Shown here in pieces: positions 12,901 to 19,954 of a stretch of DNA of 64,000 bases. The translations under genes were made by a program, and so were the position numbers. Origin of the DNA: an uncultured Sphingomonadaceae bacterium (GTDB lineage: Bacteria; Pseudomonadota; Alphaproteobacteria; Sphingomonadales; Sphingomonadaceae). Where the stretch lies: the NCBI GenBank assembly GCA_947496865.1, contig CANMEE010000001.1:797501-861500 (forward strand). Direction: 5' to 3'. Below the pieces are notes generated by a model. That model saw only the letters and a program-made list of their open reading frames with translations. It was not told the origin of the DNA and searched no databases. How positions within the stretch are numbered: position 1 is the stretch's first letter; each line of letters starts with the position of its first letter.

Positions 12901-15900
12901 TCATTAACCGCATTGACGGTCACTGTGACGGTCGCGGTCGAAAAACCGCCTTCGCCATCACTGATCGTATAGATAATCGTGTCTTCGCCATTGAAATTGG
13001 CATTGGGCGAATAAGCCAGCGTCCCGTCAGGGTTGATCGTGACCGTGCCGTTTCCAGCCTCTGCCTCGGTGATTGTCAGCGGGTCACCATCGGCATCGAC
13101 ATCATTGGTCAACACCGCAATATTGACATCCGTATCCTCATCCGTGGTTACGCTATCATTGCTCGCCACGGGCGCAGGATTCGTGATCGTCCATTCGAAA
13201 GTCGTAGACACCGTGCCACCGCGACCATCATCAGCGGTCACGGTAATCGCATAAACACCGCCATTGACCTGACTCGCGCTGCGATCAATTGTACCTGCTA
13301 TGACACCCGTTGCCGGATCAATGGTCAGGCCCGCTGGCAGACCGGTTGCCGTGTAAGACAGGCTATCGCCGTCCGGATCACTAAACGCGCCCGCGACAGG
13401 AAGGCTGATTACCTGGCTATCCAAATTGGTCTGGTCACCGATGCTGCCGTCGGTCGTTGGCGTGTCGTTTATGTCTGCCACCACAACGGTAATCTCGGCT
13501 ATCGAGGTTCCGCCCTCACCATCCGAAATTTCGTAGCTAATCGTATCGGTGCCGTTAAAGCCGGGATTGGGCGTGTAAGTGACTGTGCCATCCGGATTGA
13601 CGACCACATTCCCGTTCAGAGCGCTGGCGTCAGTGATAGTCAAATCATCACCATCGGGATCGCTGTCATTCGCAAGCAGGGAAATCGTGACTGGTACGTC
13701 TTCGTCCGTGGAGGCACTGTCATCCACTGCTATCGGGCCGGGATTCGTGACGTTGAAAGTGATAGTCTGCGCGGTGGTTCCGCCATTGCCGTCAGAGACG
13801 GTGATCGTCGCTGTGTAGACACCGCCACCCGTCTGGCTGGCGCTATTGTCGATGGTGCCAGAAATGACCCCACTATCCGGATCAATCGACAGGCCGGGCG
13901 GTAAATCAGCCGCCGCATAGGTAAGCGTATCACCATCCACATCGGTAAAATTGCCAGCAACCGGAACTGAGATAACGGCGCCATCTTCGGCGTCCTGCGG
14001 CGGCAGCGCTGTGCCAACCGGTGCATCATTTTCCGGCGTTACCGTCACTATAATGGTCGCAGTCGCAGTGCCGCCTTCACCATCACTAATCGTGTACGTG
14101 ATGGTCGCGGTGCCATTGAAATTGGCTGGCGGCGCATAATTAACCTGATTGCCAACAACAGTCGCCTGCCCAACCGATGCAGCTGCTGCAATCAACGCAA
14201 TTGGATCGCCATCGGGATCGCTGTCATTGGGCAGCACATCGATGAGGACCGGCGTGTCTTCATTGGTCGTTGCCGTGTCATCTACAGCCACAGGAGCCGG
14301 GTTGGTGACGGTCCAGCTAAACGTCTGCGTGGTACTGAGCCCACCTGCATCCGTGGCGGTGACGGTAACCGTGTAAACGCCATTCGAGCCGCCCTGACTG
14401 GCGGAGCGATCAATCGTACCGGTAATCTCACCGGTATTGCCGTCAATGCTGAGGCCTGCTGGCAGGCCGGACACGGTATAATCCAAAGTTGCATCATCGC
14501 TGTCGGTAAACCCGCCAGCAGTCGCGATACTGATGCCCGTATCCGCATCCACATTGGTCTGCGGCGGCAAGCTGCCCACTGGCGTCGGCGCGTCATTGAC
14601 AGCGGCAATCGTGACATTAACGGTCGCGGTTGATGCACCACCCTCGCCGTCACTAATTGTATAGGTGATCGTATCGGTGCCATTAAATCCGGCATTGGGC
14701 GTGTAAGTAATCGTACCGTCGGGATTGACCACAACCGTGCCATTGGTGGCGCTTGCTGCAGTAACGCTCAGATCATCGCCATCGGGATCATTATCATTAC
14801 CGAGGACATTGACGGTAACTGCTGTGTCTTCATCGGTTGACGCAATGTCGTTAACCGCCGTCGGCCCAGGATTGGTAACGGTCCATGCGAAAACCTGGGT
14901 CGCAGGCGTGCCCTGAAAATCAGTGGCCGTTATCGTAACCGTATACACACCATTGGTGCCGCCTTGGCTCGCGCTATTGTCAATCGTACCGGTAATCTCT
15001 CCGGTATTGAAATTAATAGAGAGACCGGGCGGCAGTCCTGCAGCGCTGTAGCCGATTGCCGGACCATCAATATCACTAAAGCCGCCCGCTGTCGCAACGC
15101 TCACGCCACCATCGGCATCGACATTGGCCTGCGGTGGCAACGTACCGACCGGCTGCGGCCCGTCATTCACCGCGTTCACAAACATCGTATAGACCGCACT
15201 ATCGGTGCCGCCCTCGCCATCGCTGATGGTATAGGTGATGACATCATTACCGTTGAAATTGGCGTTAGGCGTATAGGTCAGCGTGCCATCCGGATTGATC
15301 ACCACCGTGCCATTGGGCGCGCTTGCGGAAATCACTGTTAGATCATCGCCATCGGGGTCCTGATCATTGCCCAGCACATTGACGGTAATCGGCGTATCTT
15401 CATTGGTCGAACCGCCATCATTATTGGCTTGCGGCGGTGGGTTGGTGATCGTCCATGCAAAGCTTTGGGTCGCCGATTCTCCATCCGGATCGGTCGCTGT
15501 CACGACAATATTATAGACACCACCGGAACCACCCTGACTGGCGCTATTGTCAACCGTGCCGGTAATCGCACCGGTGCTGGTATTGATCGACAGTCCAGGT
15601 GGCAGACCGGTTGCCGAATAGCTGAGTTCACCAAAACCATTGTCCGGATCGCTAAAGCCCTGTGACGTTCCAACGAAAATACCCTGCGCGGCGTCTATAT
15701 TACTCTGCGGAGGCAGACTCCCTACCGGCACCGGCGGATCATTCACCGCCGCCACTGTCACATCAAATGTCGCGGTCGAAGTGCCGCCACGACCATCGCT
15801 GATCATATAGGTGACCGTATCGGTCCCAGAAAACCCGCTATTCGGCGTGTAGTTTAATGTGCCATCGCCATTGATTATCAAGGTGCCATTGGGCGCACTT

Positions 15901-18380
15901 GCCGAAACGACAGACAGCGTATCCCCATCGCCGTCAAAATCATTGGCCAGCACATTGATATTGTTAATCGCCGTGTTCTCATTGGTAACCTGAGTCGCAT
16001 CATTGACAGCCGTTGGCGGGTCATTAATTTCGACGACACTGATCGTTGATGTCGCGACATTGGAACTCAATAGCTCATTCTCAAAGCTAATTGTGATATT
16101 TCGGTCAACGGTCGAAGGCCGCTCGGTTGTATTTTCAAATGTAATCGCTCGCAACGCATTGCGATAGGCGTTGGCGCTCGCCGCGCCGGTCAATTCCACA
16201 CCGCCATCGGTCCGCGTATAGCTGATTCCGTTAACGGTGCCTGATGCAGCATCCGAACCATTTACGAGCAATCGGTCGCCAGCCTGAATATTGGTCAGCG
16301 TCACCGTTGTATTTTGTATCGTTCCGTCAGGATTGGTAAAACGGACGTCCCGGTCGACAATGCCTGTGCTCGCTGCATTTTCAACATAAGTGCCTTGAAA
16401 CGCGGAACCACTAGCCGTGCTATCATTTCGGTCGAGATCGAGACGCGGGATCGAAATGGCTGTTCCACCGGAGCCGAGGTCGAAATCGAGATCGCCATCA
16501 TGGCTGAATCCTGCTTGTGGAACGCCAGATGCGGGATCGATATTATAGGTTATCGTAAAGTTACTGGTGTCGAGCCAGTTGAACCGTGCCGCCGATGGCG
16601 ATTGGGGCGGATTGGAGTTTTCGCTCTGCGTCCCCGAAGCAGTAACTTCTCCGGTTACCGAGGTATCAAAATCGATATTTGATGTGCCGGCATTTTCAAA
16701 AGAGGACAGCGTATCGGTGCTCACTGTAACAAATTCTCGGCTTCGAGGTTGTCCGGCAGTACCGTCAATGTCAGCAACCGTATAGGATACATCGATATCC
16801 ACCGGCGCGCCACTGGCAGTGAAGAAGATGTCCCAGCGGACTTCTGCTGTAGCAAGCGGCCCACCGTTGCTTCGCAGCAAGAAGCCCGGATCGTCATTGA
16901 CACCATTAGGTCGGTCAAATCTTATGGTGTCGCCAGCGGTGATCGAAACAATAGTGGCCCGGATGGAAATGGATTGACCGCTGACCGTGCCGACATTGTC
17001 CCAGGTCGCGGTCGCGCCAGTGGTCTGACCAGGCGTTCGGCCTCCAACGGTGAAGCCCGCGCCACCGGTGGCGACAAGATTGCCATTAGCATCGCGCACC
17101 GTAAGCGAGTTGAGGGGCGCTGAAATCGATGTCGGCGCAAGCAATCCGTCCCAATCACGCGCAACCAGAGAAGCGGAATCAACCACACCCAACCGGTTTT
17201 CCAAAGTCCAGTCGCCTCCGCGCAAAATGCTGCCCGTGTCATCAATTGACGCTGCAATATCAGCGCCCGTCGTCGCGGCCAGAGCATTCATCAGTTGCTG
17301 CCCGGCCTCGTCATCACCGACCTCACAACCGTAGATTAATATGTCACCATCGGCTGTCAGCTTCGCGCCGATCGAGGCGAGCGAGGACGCCAACGCGCCC
17401 GAAACCGAGGCGCTGTCAATTTGCGTCGTGCCCAACCAGAAGACACCTTCATCGCCATGGCTGACCAGATGGATCGCGCCAATATTGTCGACTCCGGCAA
17501 GCGCCGTCATAATTTGGTCGATGCCATCACTATTGCCATCAATAAGGACAATCACACCTTTGCCTGCCCAAGTGTCGGCTAGCTCTTGGTAATTTTCTAC
17601 ATTGGTATCGATAAAGATATAATCTTGCTGGGCAGCCGCGCTGTTCTGCTCAACCACAGCATCGTCGAAGGCGCCTTGCTGATAGAGTGACAGCCCCTGC
17701 CCTATAACAGCGCGCGAATCATTGTCATCGATGACAAAATAGTCTCGGAAGTCAGCTGGCCGCACGCCGACCTCCCGAATGTCTGTGGAGAGCTTATCCG
17801 TCGGCAAGGCATCGCGATATGCACTAATGTCGGTGGCCCGAACCCCCTCATTGGCATTGGTTCCCGTCAGATCCAATGGGCCGGGATCAGAAATAGCAGC
17901 ACTGACCGATGGACTAGCGCCAATCGATTCTTTAATCGACACTTGTTCTTTTAAAGTAAAGCTATCGGAATTATTGAGATAAAAATTGATTCCATCAGGA
18001 TCGATATCAGTAGCGTCCGCCTCTTGCAGCGAAACCTCCGCCATATTATTGCCGTCATCAAGATCAACTGCCAAATCATCAGAGAAAGTGCCAGAACGGT
18101 CTTGAGCCGCGATAGTCACAGCTCCGTCAGTCTGATCGGCAGAGATATCGTTAGCACCATCGGCGCGCACAGCAGAGGGCGTCAATCCAACCTCTGGCGT
18201 ATTTTCTCCGATAGAGCTATTTACTCCGGTGATCATAGAGTTCGGCATTAACGGGCCACCGTCTTGCCCGTCAGCGACAGATAAAGTCGCCGCCGCTGTA
18301 ACCACCGCCGCTCCATCAAACATCATTCGTGGCTCTAAAGCGAGCAAGTGCGATGGCGAGGTGTTACGCTTCTTGGTCAT
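3993..18380 (-). CDS. Giant cadherin/Ig-repeat surface protein with LEPR motif and DUF4347 domain
   Basis: This single 14.4-kb frame encodes 4795 residues. A good ribosome site (GGGAGATATAG) precedes the ATG. The layout is: LEPRMMFDGA at residues 15-24; an Asp/Ser-rich linker; a DUF4347 domain at about 252-405; a beta-rich region at about 415-785; some 25 cadherin-like repeats of the tandem-95 type (EDTPVxIxVLxNDxDxDGD core) interleaved with about 15 Ig-like repeats (LPxGLSIDxxTGxITGTID core) from about 785 to 4530; and a unique C-terminal region of about 265 residues. The DxDxDGD loops suggest calcium binding. There is no classical Sec signal and no RTX GGxGxDxUx series. Reading it through, I found only one cysteine, at residue 352. 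The protein is acidic. The channel and adaptor genes directly behind it suggest a secreted or surface-held adhesin. Confidence 0.93.
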   Translation of the reverse strand: MTKKRNTSPSHLLALEPRMMFDGAAVVTAAATLSVADGQDGGPLMPNSMITGVNSSIGENTPEVGLTPSAVRADGANDISADQTDGAVTIAAQDRSGTFSDDLAVDLDDGNNMAEVSLQEADATDIDPDGINFYLNNSDSFTLKEQVSIKESIGASPSVSAAISDPGPLDLTGTNANEGVRATDISAYRDALPTDKLSTDIREVGVRPADFRDYFVIDDNDSRAVIGQGLSLYQQGAFDDAVVEQNSAAAQQDYIFIDTNVENYQELADTWAGKGVIVLIDGNSDGIDQIMTALAGVDNIGAIHLVSHGDEGVFWLGTTQIDSASVSGALASSLASIGAKLTADGDILIYGCEVGDDEAGQQLMNALAATTGADIAASIDDTGSILRGGDWTLENRLGVVDSASLVARDWDGLLAPTSISAPLNSLTVRDANGNLVATGGAGFTVGGRTPGQTTGATATWDNVGTVSGQSISIRATIVSITAGDTIRFDRPNGVNDDPGFLLRSNGGPLATAEVRWDIFFTASGAPVDIDVSYTVADIDGTAGQPRSREFVTVSTDTLSSFENAGTSNIDFDTSVTGEVTASGTQSENSNPPQSPSAARFNWLDTSNFTITYNIDPASGVPQAGFSHDGDLDFDLGSGGTAISIPRLDLDRNDSTASGSAFQGTYVENAASTGIVDRDVRFTNPDGTIQNTTVTLTNIQAGDRLLVNGSDAASGTVNGISYTRTDGGVELTGAASANAYRNALRAITFENTTERPSTVDRNITISFENELLSSNVATSTISVVEINDPPTAVNDATQVTNENTAINNINVLANDFDGDGDTLSVVSASAPNGTLIINGDGTLNYTPNSGFSGTDTVTYMISDGRGGTSTATFDVTVAAVNDPPVPVGSLPPQSNIDAAQGIFVGTSQGFSDPDNGFGELSYSATGLPPGLSINTSTGAITGTVDNSASQGGSGGVYNIVVTATDPDGESATQSFAWTITNPPPQANNDGGSTNEDTPITVNVLGNDQDPDGDDLTVISASAPNGTVVINPDGTLTYTPNANFNGNDVITYTISDGEGGTDSAVYTMFVNAVNDGPQPVGTLPPQANVDADGGVSVATAGGFSDIDGPAIGYSAAGLPPGLSINFNTGEITGTIDNSASQGGTNGVYTVTITATDFQGTPATQVFAWTVTNPGPTAVNDIASTDEDTAVTVNVLGNDNDPDGDDLSVTAASATNGTVVVNPDGTITYTPNAGFNGTDTITYTISDGEGGASTATVNVTIAAVNDAPTPVGSLPPQTNVDADTGISIATAGGFTDSDDATLDYTVSGLPAGLSIDGNTGEITGTIDRSASQGGSNGVYTVTVTATDAGGLSTTQTFSWTVTNPAPVAVDDTATTNEDTPVLIDVLPNDSDPDGDPIALIAAAASVGQATVVGNQVNYAPPANFNGTATITYTISDGEGGTATATIIVTVTPENDAPVGTALPPQDAEDGAVISVPVAGNFTDVDGDTLTYAAADLPPGLSIDPDSGVISGTIDNSASQTGGGVYTATITVSDGNGGTTAQTITFNVTNPGPIAVDDSASTDEDVPVTISLLANDSDPDGDDLTITDASALNGNVVVNPDGTVTYTPNPGFNGTDTISYEISDGEGGTSIAEITVVVADINDTPTTDGSIGDQTNLDSQVISLPVAGAFSDPDGDSLSYTATGLPAGLTIDPATGVIAGTIDRSASQVNGGVYAITVTADDGRGGTVSTTFEWTITNPAPVASNDSVTTDEDTDVNIAVLTNDVDADGDPLTITEAEAGNGTVTINPDGTLAYSPNANFNGEDTIIYTISDGEGGFSTATVTVTVNAVNDGPTTVGLANQDGEDGADVSVPTAQGFQDIDGDDLTFTASGLPPTLTIDPDTGLITGTLDSDSSVNGPFIVTVTATDPSGESVSTTFVYSIQNIPPIAVNDTATTPEDTPVTVAVLTNDSDPDGDPLTITSASTTDGTVIVNADGTLTFTPAENFNGTAVVSYTISDGQGGIATATLTVDVAAVNDAPESLPIPNVTNEDNQSVSVDTGSFFSDLDGDTLSFDVTGLPDGLTIDPATGIISGTIDRDASQPGGGIYSVTVTGTDPDGLTTSQTFTWTVTNPAPTAVNDSAATDEDTPVDINVLANDNDPDGDPLTVIGATALNGSVAIAPDGTLTYVPDANFNGSDTITYVISDGNGGTSTAAVDVTVNAVNDPPVAVDDAATTNEDTPVTIGVLGNDTDVDGDPLTITAATSPDGTVVINPDGTITFTPAPNFNGPTTISYTISDGNGGTSTAIVSVTVDAVNDPPVANMDSATTDEDTPVDIAVLGNDTDIDGDPLTVTAVDAPNGTVTINADGTVTYVPDPDFNGVDTITYTISDGQGGFSTSTVEVTVTAVNDAPVTAPIAPQNDNDADVISVSVASNFTDVDGDNLTFTAMGLPLGLSIDAAGNITGTIDPDASQGGGGADGIYSVTVTADDGNGGTVSQTFVWEVNNPAPIAADDVATTDEDTPVIIPVLANDNDPDGDALSVTSATASNGLVTINPDGTVTYTPNPDFNGTDTITYTISDGNGGTSTATVEVTVAPVNDAPVASSPLPNVTGVDGDMPSIPTAGNFSDVDGDILTFTAAGLPAGLSIDPNTGLITGTIDNQASQINGGIYNVTVTADDGNGGTVDSTFTYSVTNPAPTATNDTAATDEDTPVTIDVLANDNDPDGDDLTVTVASAPNGTVVINPDGTVTYTPNQDFNGTDTITYTISDGNGGTSTATVDVTVAAVNDAPEVDIPIADLNNEDADVISVDVSDKFSDLDGDTLTFTASGLPAGLSIDANGLITGTIDNQASQLNGGIYTITITADDGNGGTVDGSFTWIVTNPAPTAADDTATTTEDTPSAPIAVLANDNDPDGDTLTVTSATAPNGTVVINPDGTLVYTPAANFNGTDTITYSISDGNGGTSTATVEVTVVAANDAPTADPPLNNQANDDADIISVDVSGSFEDVDGDTLTFTATGLPNGLTIDANGLITGTIAPDASQLNGGVYTVTVTADDGFGGTVDSVFTWTVSNPPPVAVNDAATTTEDTAVNIAVLTNDNDPDGDILTVISADSANGVVVIEADGTITYQPDPNFNGTDTIVYTISDGNGGTATATVDVTVTAVNDAPETVGLPDLFDSNNEAIIVPLGSAFSDVDDATLTYTITGLPSGLIFDPVTGEVTGTTSPTASSDVADGEYTVTVTAADAAGLMVSTTFTWTITNEPPRAINDNYVGTEDTLINLDVLTNDVDPDGDPMTPIEIVSAVATNGTAVILPDGTINFTPDPDFNGTATVTYTIQDINGEFASAVATIVIDPVNDAPNGTILPNRDSEDGDAVSADFGSLFSDPEGDTLTFTAANLPDGLTMDMMTGVITGTIDPDASQVNGGVYQVEITATDDGGEATTQSFIWTITNPGPTANADTASTTEDTPTAPIDVLTNDNDPDGDTLTVTTASADNGAVVINADGTLTYTPDTNFNGTDTITYVISDGQGGSSTAIVTVTVDAENDDPTVTPLAALGNADADVIALDVSGSFDDLDGDMLTFTQTGLPPGLAIDTAGNITGTIDPSASQGGPNGDGIYSVTITADDGFGGTVSSTFSWTVTNPPPVAVDDGPIAVTEDTPLDITVLTNDTDPDGDMLTVTMATAGNGDVTINPDGTINYVPDPNYNGPDTITYTISDGNGGTSTATVEINVGEVNDDPEASPITPRNDVDGAVVSVPVAANFSDVDGDTLTFTASGLPLGLTIDANSGIISGTIDSDASQPAGGVYMVVVTADDGRGGTVDQSFTWTITNPPPVAVNDTASTSEDLPVNIPVLGNDSDPDGDMLTVTTASAANGSVVIQPNGTIDYTPDQDFNGTDTITYTISDGNGGTATATVTVTVGPVNDPPVAVDDATVTDEETPVTISVLANDSDVDGDPLAVTTATAPNGTVVINADGTVTYTPDPDFNGTDTITYVISDGQGGTATATVAVTVNPVNDAPVAVDDAATTPEDTPVTLNVLGNDTDVDGDPLTVTGASSPDGQVTINPDGTVTFTPDPNFNGTTTVTYTISDGNGGTATATVTLTVDPVNDVPVATPDVGQTDEDTPVTVSVLDNDTDADGDPLTVTAATAPNGTVVINPDGTVTYTPDPNFNGTDTITYTVSDGNGGFATTTATITVNPVNDVPVAVNDNVTTPEDAPVTIPVLGNDTDADGDPLAVIEATSPDGTVVINPDGTITFEPDPDFNGPTTITYTVSDGQGGTSTATVTVDVTPLNDPAVVISDVAATPEDTPVTLSPLDNATDVDGDPLTIISATSPNGTVVINPDGTITYTPDPNFNGTDVITYQVSDGNGGFTTAMITVTVVPVNDPPIAANDIADTDEERPLVIPVLANDVDLDGDPLTVTNAIAANGTIVINPDGTITYTPNVDFFGTDLITYTINDGNGGTSTATVAVTVRNVNELPVDGNEEVFGIGGAETIIDVLANGSDPDGDPLSVFTAKVDIGTVVINPDGTISHFAPAEFQGVATITYIVSDGQGGFVESTVTVIVTQANANVNELLGNPGIGFPDSERLNTTLDPISEFITTPLIIDDTANSFQSLNNTPDLNGNRPLLTAVNGLRSLNGMGELDIDGSPIGEVVDQLDKIRDLRFGADRLFDPRFGDFLVEGLTGFSVRQLATGSDQVMIESVVRDRVIYMEVRDIGADSDPRMVEYQLRTRDGSPLPGWIRMDARGLAIIERPVDAETVRLIVRAIRADGQVIEIPVIVQGATGEIQIDEKTTLSQNISGAAPLGSAMAMADASAADETAQLLAAFKA
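4790..6980 (-). repeat. C-terminal run of eight A-type (cadherin-like) repeats without Ig-like partners
   Basis: From the A repeat that begins with VAVNDTASTSEDLPV to the last one (IIDVLANGSDPDGDPL) eight A units follow each other with no B unit between. The final unit has lost the EDTP core (it reads FGIGGAETII) and marks the transition to the unique C-terminal region. Neighbouring units here look more alike than those in the AB section, which suggests recent duplication; this is a visual judgement. Confidence 0.8.
4790..16030 (-). repeat. Tandem array of cadherin-like (A) and Ig-like (B) protein repeats
   Basis: I count about 25 A repeats (85-95 residues, core VNDxATTxEDTPV, VLxNDxDxDGDPL, NPDGTVTYTP, FNGTDTITYTISDGxGG) and about 15 B repeats (about 85-90 residues, core DVDGDTLTFTASGLP, GxITGTIDxxASQ, VTVTADDGxGG). 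From the N-terminus the order is AB seven times, then A-A-A-B (about 11235-12055 for the run of three A), then AB pairs, then A only. At DNA level the repeats share long near-identical blocks with scattered synonymous changes, so assembly collapse or recombination is a real possibility here. Confidence 0.9.
17166..17627 (-). other. DUF4347 domain of the giant protein
   Basis: Residues about 252-405 match the DUF4347 pattern: a DYIFIDTNV opening strand, VIVLIDGNSDGI, HLVSHGDEG with His308, then DILIYGCEVG with Cys352, closing before the repeats with LVARDWDG. The order of hydrophobic strand, SHG, hydrophobic strand and GC resembles the His-Cys dyad layout of caspase-like (clan CD) peptidases. 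Catalysis is not demonstrated. The cysteine is the only one I found in the whole protein. Confidence 0.8.
18309..18338 (-). other. LEPRMMFDGA N-terminal motif of the giant protein
   Basis: Residues 15-24 of the giant protein read LEPRMMFDGA, followed by a weakly hydrophobic Ala/Val stretch. Similar LEPR-x-x-FDGA starts recur in very long Ig/cadherin-repeat proteins of proteobacteria (general family knowledge). Because neither a Sec signal nor C-terminal RTX repeats are present, this motif is a candidate export or retention signal; that role is inference. Confidence 0.7.
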
Positions 18381-18994
18381 CTATATCTCCCGAAAGGCAC
18401 GCCGAGCTTCTACTGTAAATCCACTCAAACAATTACACACAAACCAAATAACCGATGCCCCCGGACGATTTGCTAAGGCTTTGGGTTAACAGAAATGCGT
18501 CAACAACCGCAACCCTAAAGCCCCTGATTCTGTGGGATTTATGTAAAATTTGCTATCAAGCATCCATCAATAGCAGTGCAGTTCAAAAGATCGCCAAACA
18601 GTAATTTATATTTGACTATAATATTCATATTACGACATGTTACTTTATTATACTTTGACATTACCGGCCACTATATTGGCAACAGCGGGTTCGAAGCGAA
18701 GTGCCTTATCTGGAACGCGGGTGGATGGAAGCGATAGACTGGTATTCAGACACGTTGGCTGGAGAATGAATTGCGCCTCAAAACGAGGCCAAACATCATG
18801 AACAGACATGCCCAGATCATTGATCCTCAACAAAAAGGTATCTGGAATGGCCTATCTGCTGATGCAATCTGAAGAATATGCTATGATTGGATAGAGAATA
18901 AAGTGGATTCGGATATTGCGCGCAGCATGGCGGTCATGCAAAAGCGCGCCTGAATCACATTTGGCAACTTCGATCAAGAAACGGACACGACAAT
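18381..18994. other. 614-bp intergenic region, AT-rich, promoter region of the giant-protein operon
   Basis: This is the largest gene-free stretch in the window. About 18530-18665 is clearly AT-richer than its surroundings and must hold the minus-strand promoter of the adhesin operon; no convincing -35/-10 pair could be chosen. A half CtrA-type element (TTAACC on the minus strand, near 18485) is present but unpaired. On the plus strand, about 18665-18765 is an open stretch without a usable start, and several very short frames follow to 18950. They match nothing I recognise and may be remnants of a decayed gene. Confidence 0.5.
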
Positions 18995-19942
18995 ATGGCG
19001 CTCGACGGACAATTGGTTTGTATTTTTGGCGGTGGCGGTTTCCTCGGTCGCTATATTTCGCAGCAGCTATTGTCGCGCGGCGCCCGTGTGAGAATTGCCG
19101 AGCGAGATCCCAAAAATGCGCTGCGTATCAAACCGCTGGGCAATTTGGGTCAAACCCAGTTTGCCAGCGCTGATGTGACCAAAAAGGAAAGCGTCGTTCG
19201 GGCGGTTCATGGCTGTGATGCAGTGATCAATCTGGTGGGCATATTGGATGGTGATTTTGATGACGTGCATGTAAATGGTGCGCGAAACGTCGCCGAGGCA
19301 GCAGCCGAAACGGGATGCAGCGCTCTTATCCAAATGTCGGCTATTGGCGCCGATATTGAGTCACCGTCCCGCTATGGGCGGAGCAAGGGCGAGGCGGAAG
19401 AAGCCGTACGCGCAGCATTTTCTAGCGCGATCATCATGCGCCCTTCGATTGTTTTTGGCCGGGAGGATCAGTTTATCAACCGCTTTGCTGCGATGATCAC
19501 AATGCTGCCGATAGTCCCGATAATCGGTGGCGGAACGAAATTTCAACCGGTTTTTGTCGGTGACGTGGCGCAGGCCGTGGCGGCGGCGCTGGACAGTCCG
19601 GCACAATATGCCGGGCAAACATTTGAACTGGGCGGGCCAGAGGTTGTTAGCATGGGCGATCTCAATCGGCGGATTGCCAAAATGACCAAGCGTGATCGCG
19701 GCTTTGTCGAAATACCGGACTTTGCTGCGAAACTCATGGCAACATGCACCGGATTTTTACCCGGCGCGCCAATTACGTCCGATCAATATAAAATGTTACA
19801 AAAAGACAATGTGGTTGCAGCGGGCCAGGCAGGGTTGGAAGCTTTTGGCGTCACACCAACGCCGCTCGCCAGTGTTGCCCGCGGATGGATGGACAAATAT
19901 ACCAGCCATGGGCGCTTTGGCGCGAGAGCCAAAGCCAGCTAA
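18995..19942 (+). CDS. NDUFA9-like NAD(P)-binding protein (complex I-associated, atypical SDR)
   Basis: The protein has 315 residues. The N-terminus carries the Rossmann glycine motif FGGGGFLGRY at about residues 11-20, followed by ASADV and VINLVGI, the pattern of atypical short-chain dehydrogenases. The subgroup with GCSALIQMSAIGAD and a modified YGRSKGEAE active site (Tyr and Lys retained) is the complex I NDUFA9 family common in Alphaproteobacteria. Members bind NAD(P)H and are thought to stabilise respiratory complex I, or act as NAD-dependent epimerase-like proteins. The gene faces uppP, with only 12 nt between the stops. Upstream lies the long AT-rich region shared with the adhesin operon. 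The exact substrate cannot be read from sequence. Confidence 0.85.
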   Translation: MALDGQLVCIFGGGGFLGRYISQQLLSRGARVRIAERDPKNALRIKPLGNLGQTQFASADVTKKESVVRAVHGCDAVINLVGILDGDFDDVHVNGARNVAEAAAETGCSALIQMSAIGADIESPSRYGRSKGEAEEAVRAAFSSAIIMRPSIVFGREDQFINRFAAMITMLPIVPIIGGGTKFQPVFVGDVAQAVAAALDSPAQYAGQTFELGGPEVVSMGDLNRRIAKMTKRDRGFVEIPDFAAKLMATCTGFLPGAPITSDQYKMLQKDNVVAAGQAGLEAFGVTPTPLASVARGWMDKYTSHGRFGARAKAS

Positions 19943-19954
19943 TGTGATCCGGCC

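Noticed and set aside
4549..15665. Many plus-strand open frames of 60-125 codons with Val/Ser/Pro-rich products opposite the giant gene
   Set aside because: They recur with the repeat period and mirror the coding strand; no ribosome sites or domains. They are antisense shadows of the repeats.
4790..16030. CRISPR-like periodic DNA repeats
   Set aside because: The period is about 260-290 bp and stays in frame within one long coding sequence, so it is a protein repeat array.
3993..18380. RTX/type I hemolysin-like calcium repeats in the giant protein
   Set aside because: The DxDxDGD loops belong to cadherin-like units; no GGxGxDxUx nonapeptides are present.
18648..18833. Minus-strand 61-codon frame upstream of the giant gene
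   Set aside because: No recognisable domain, no ribosome site and no conserved context; left as part of the intergenic region.
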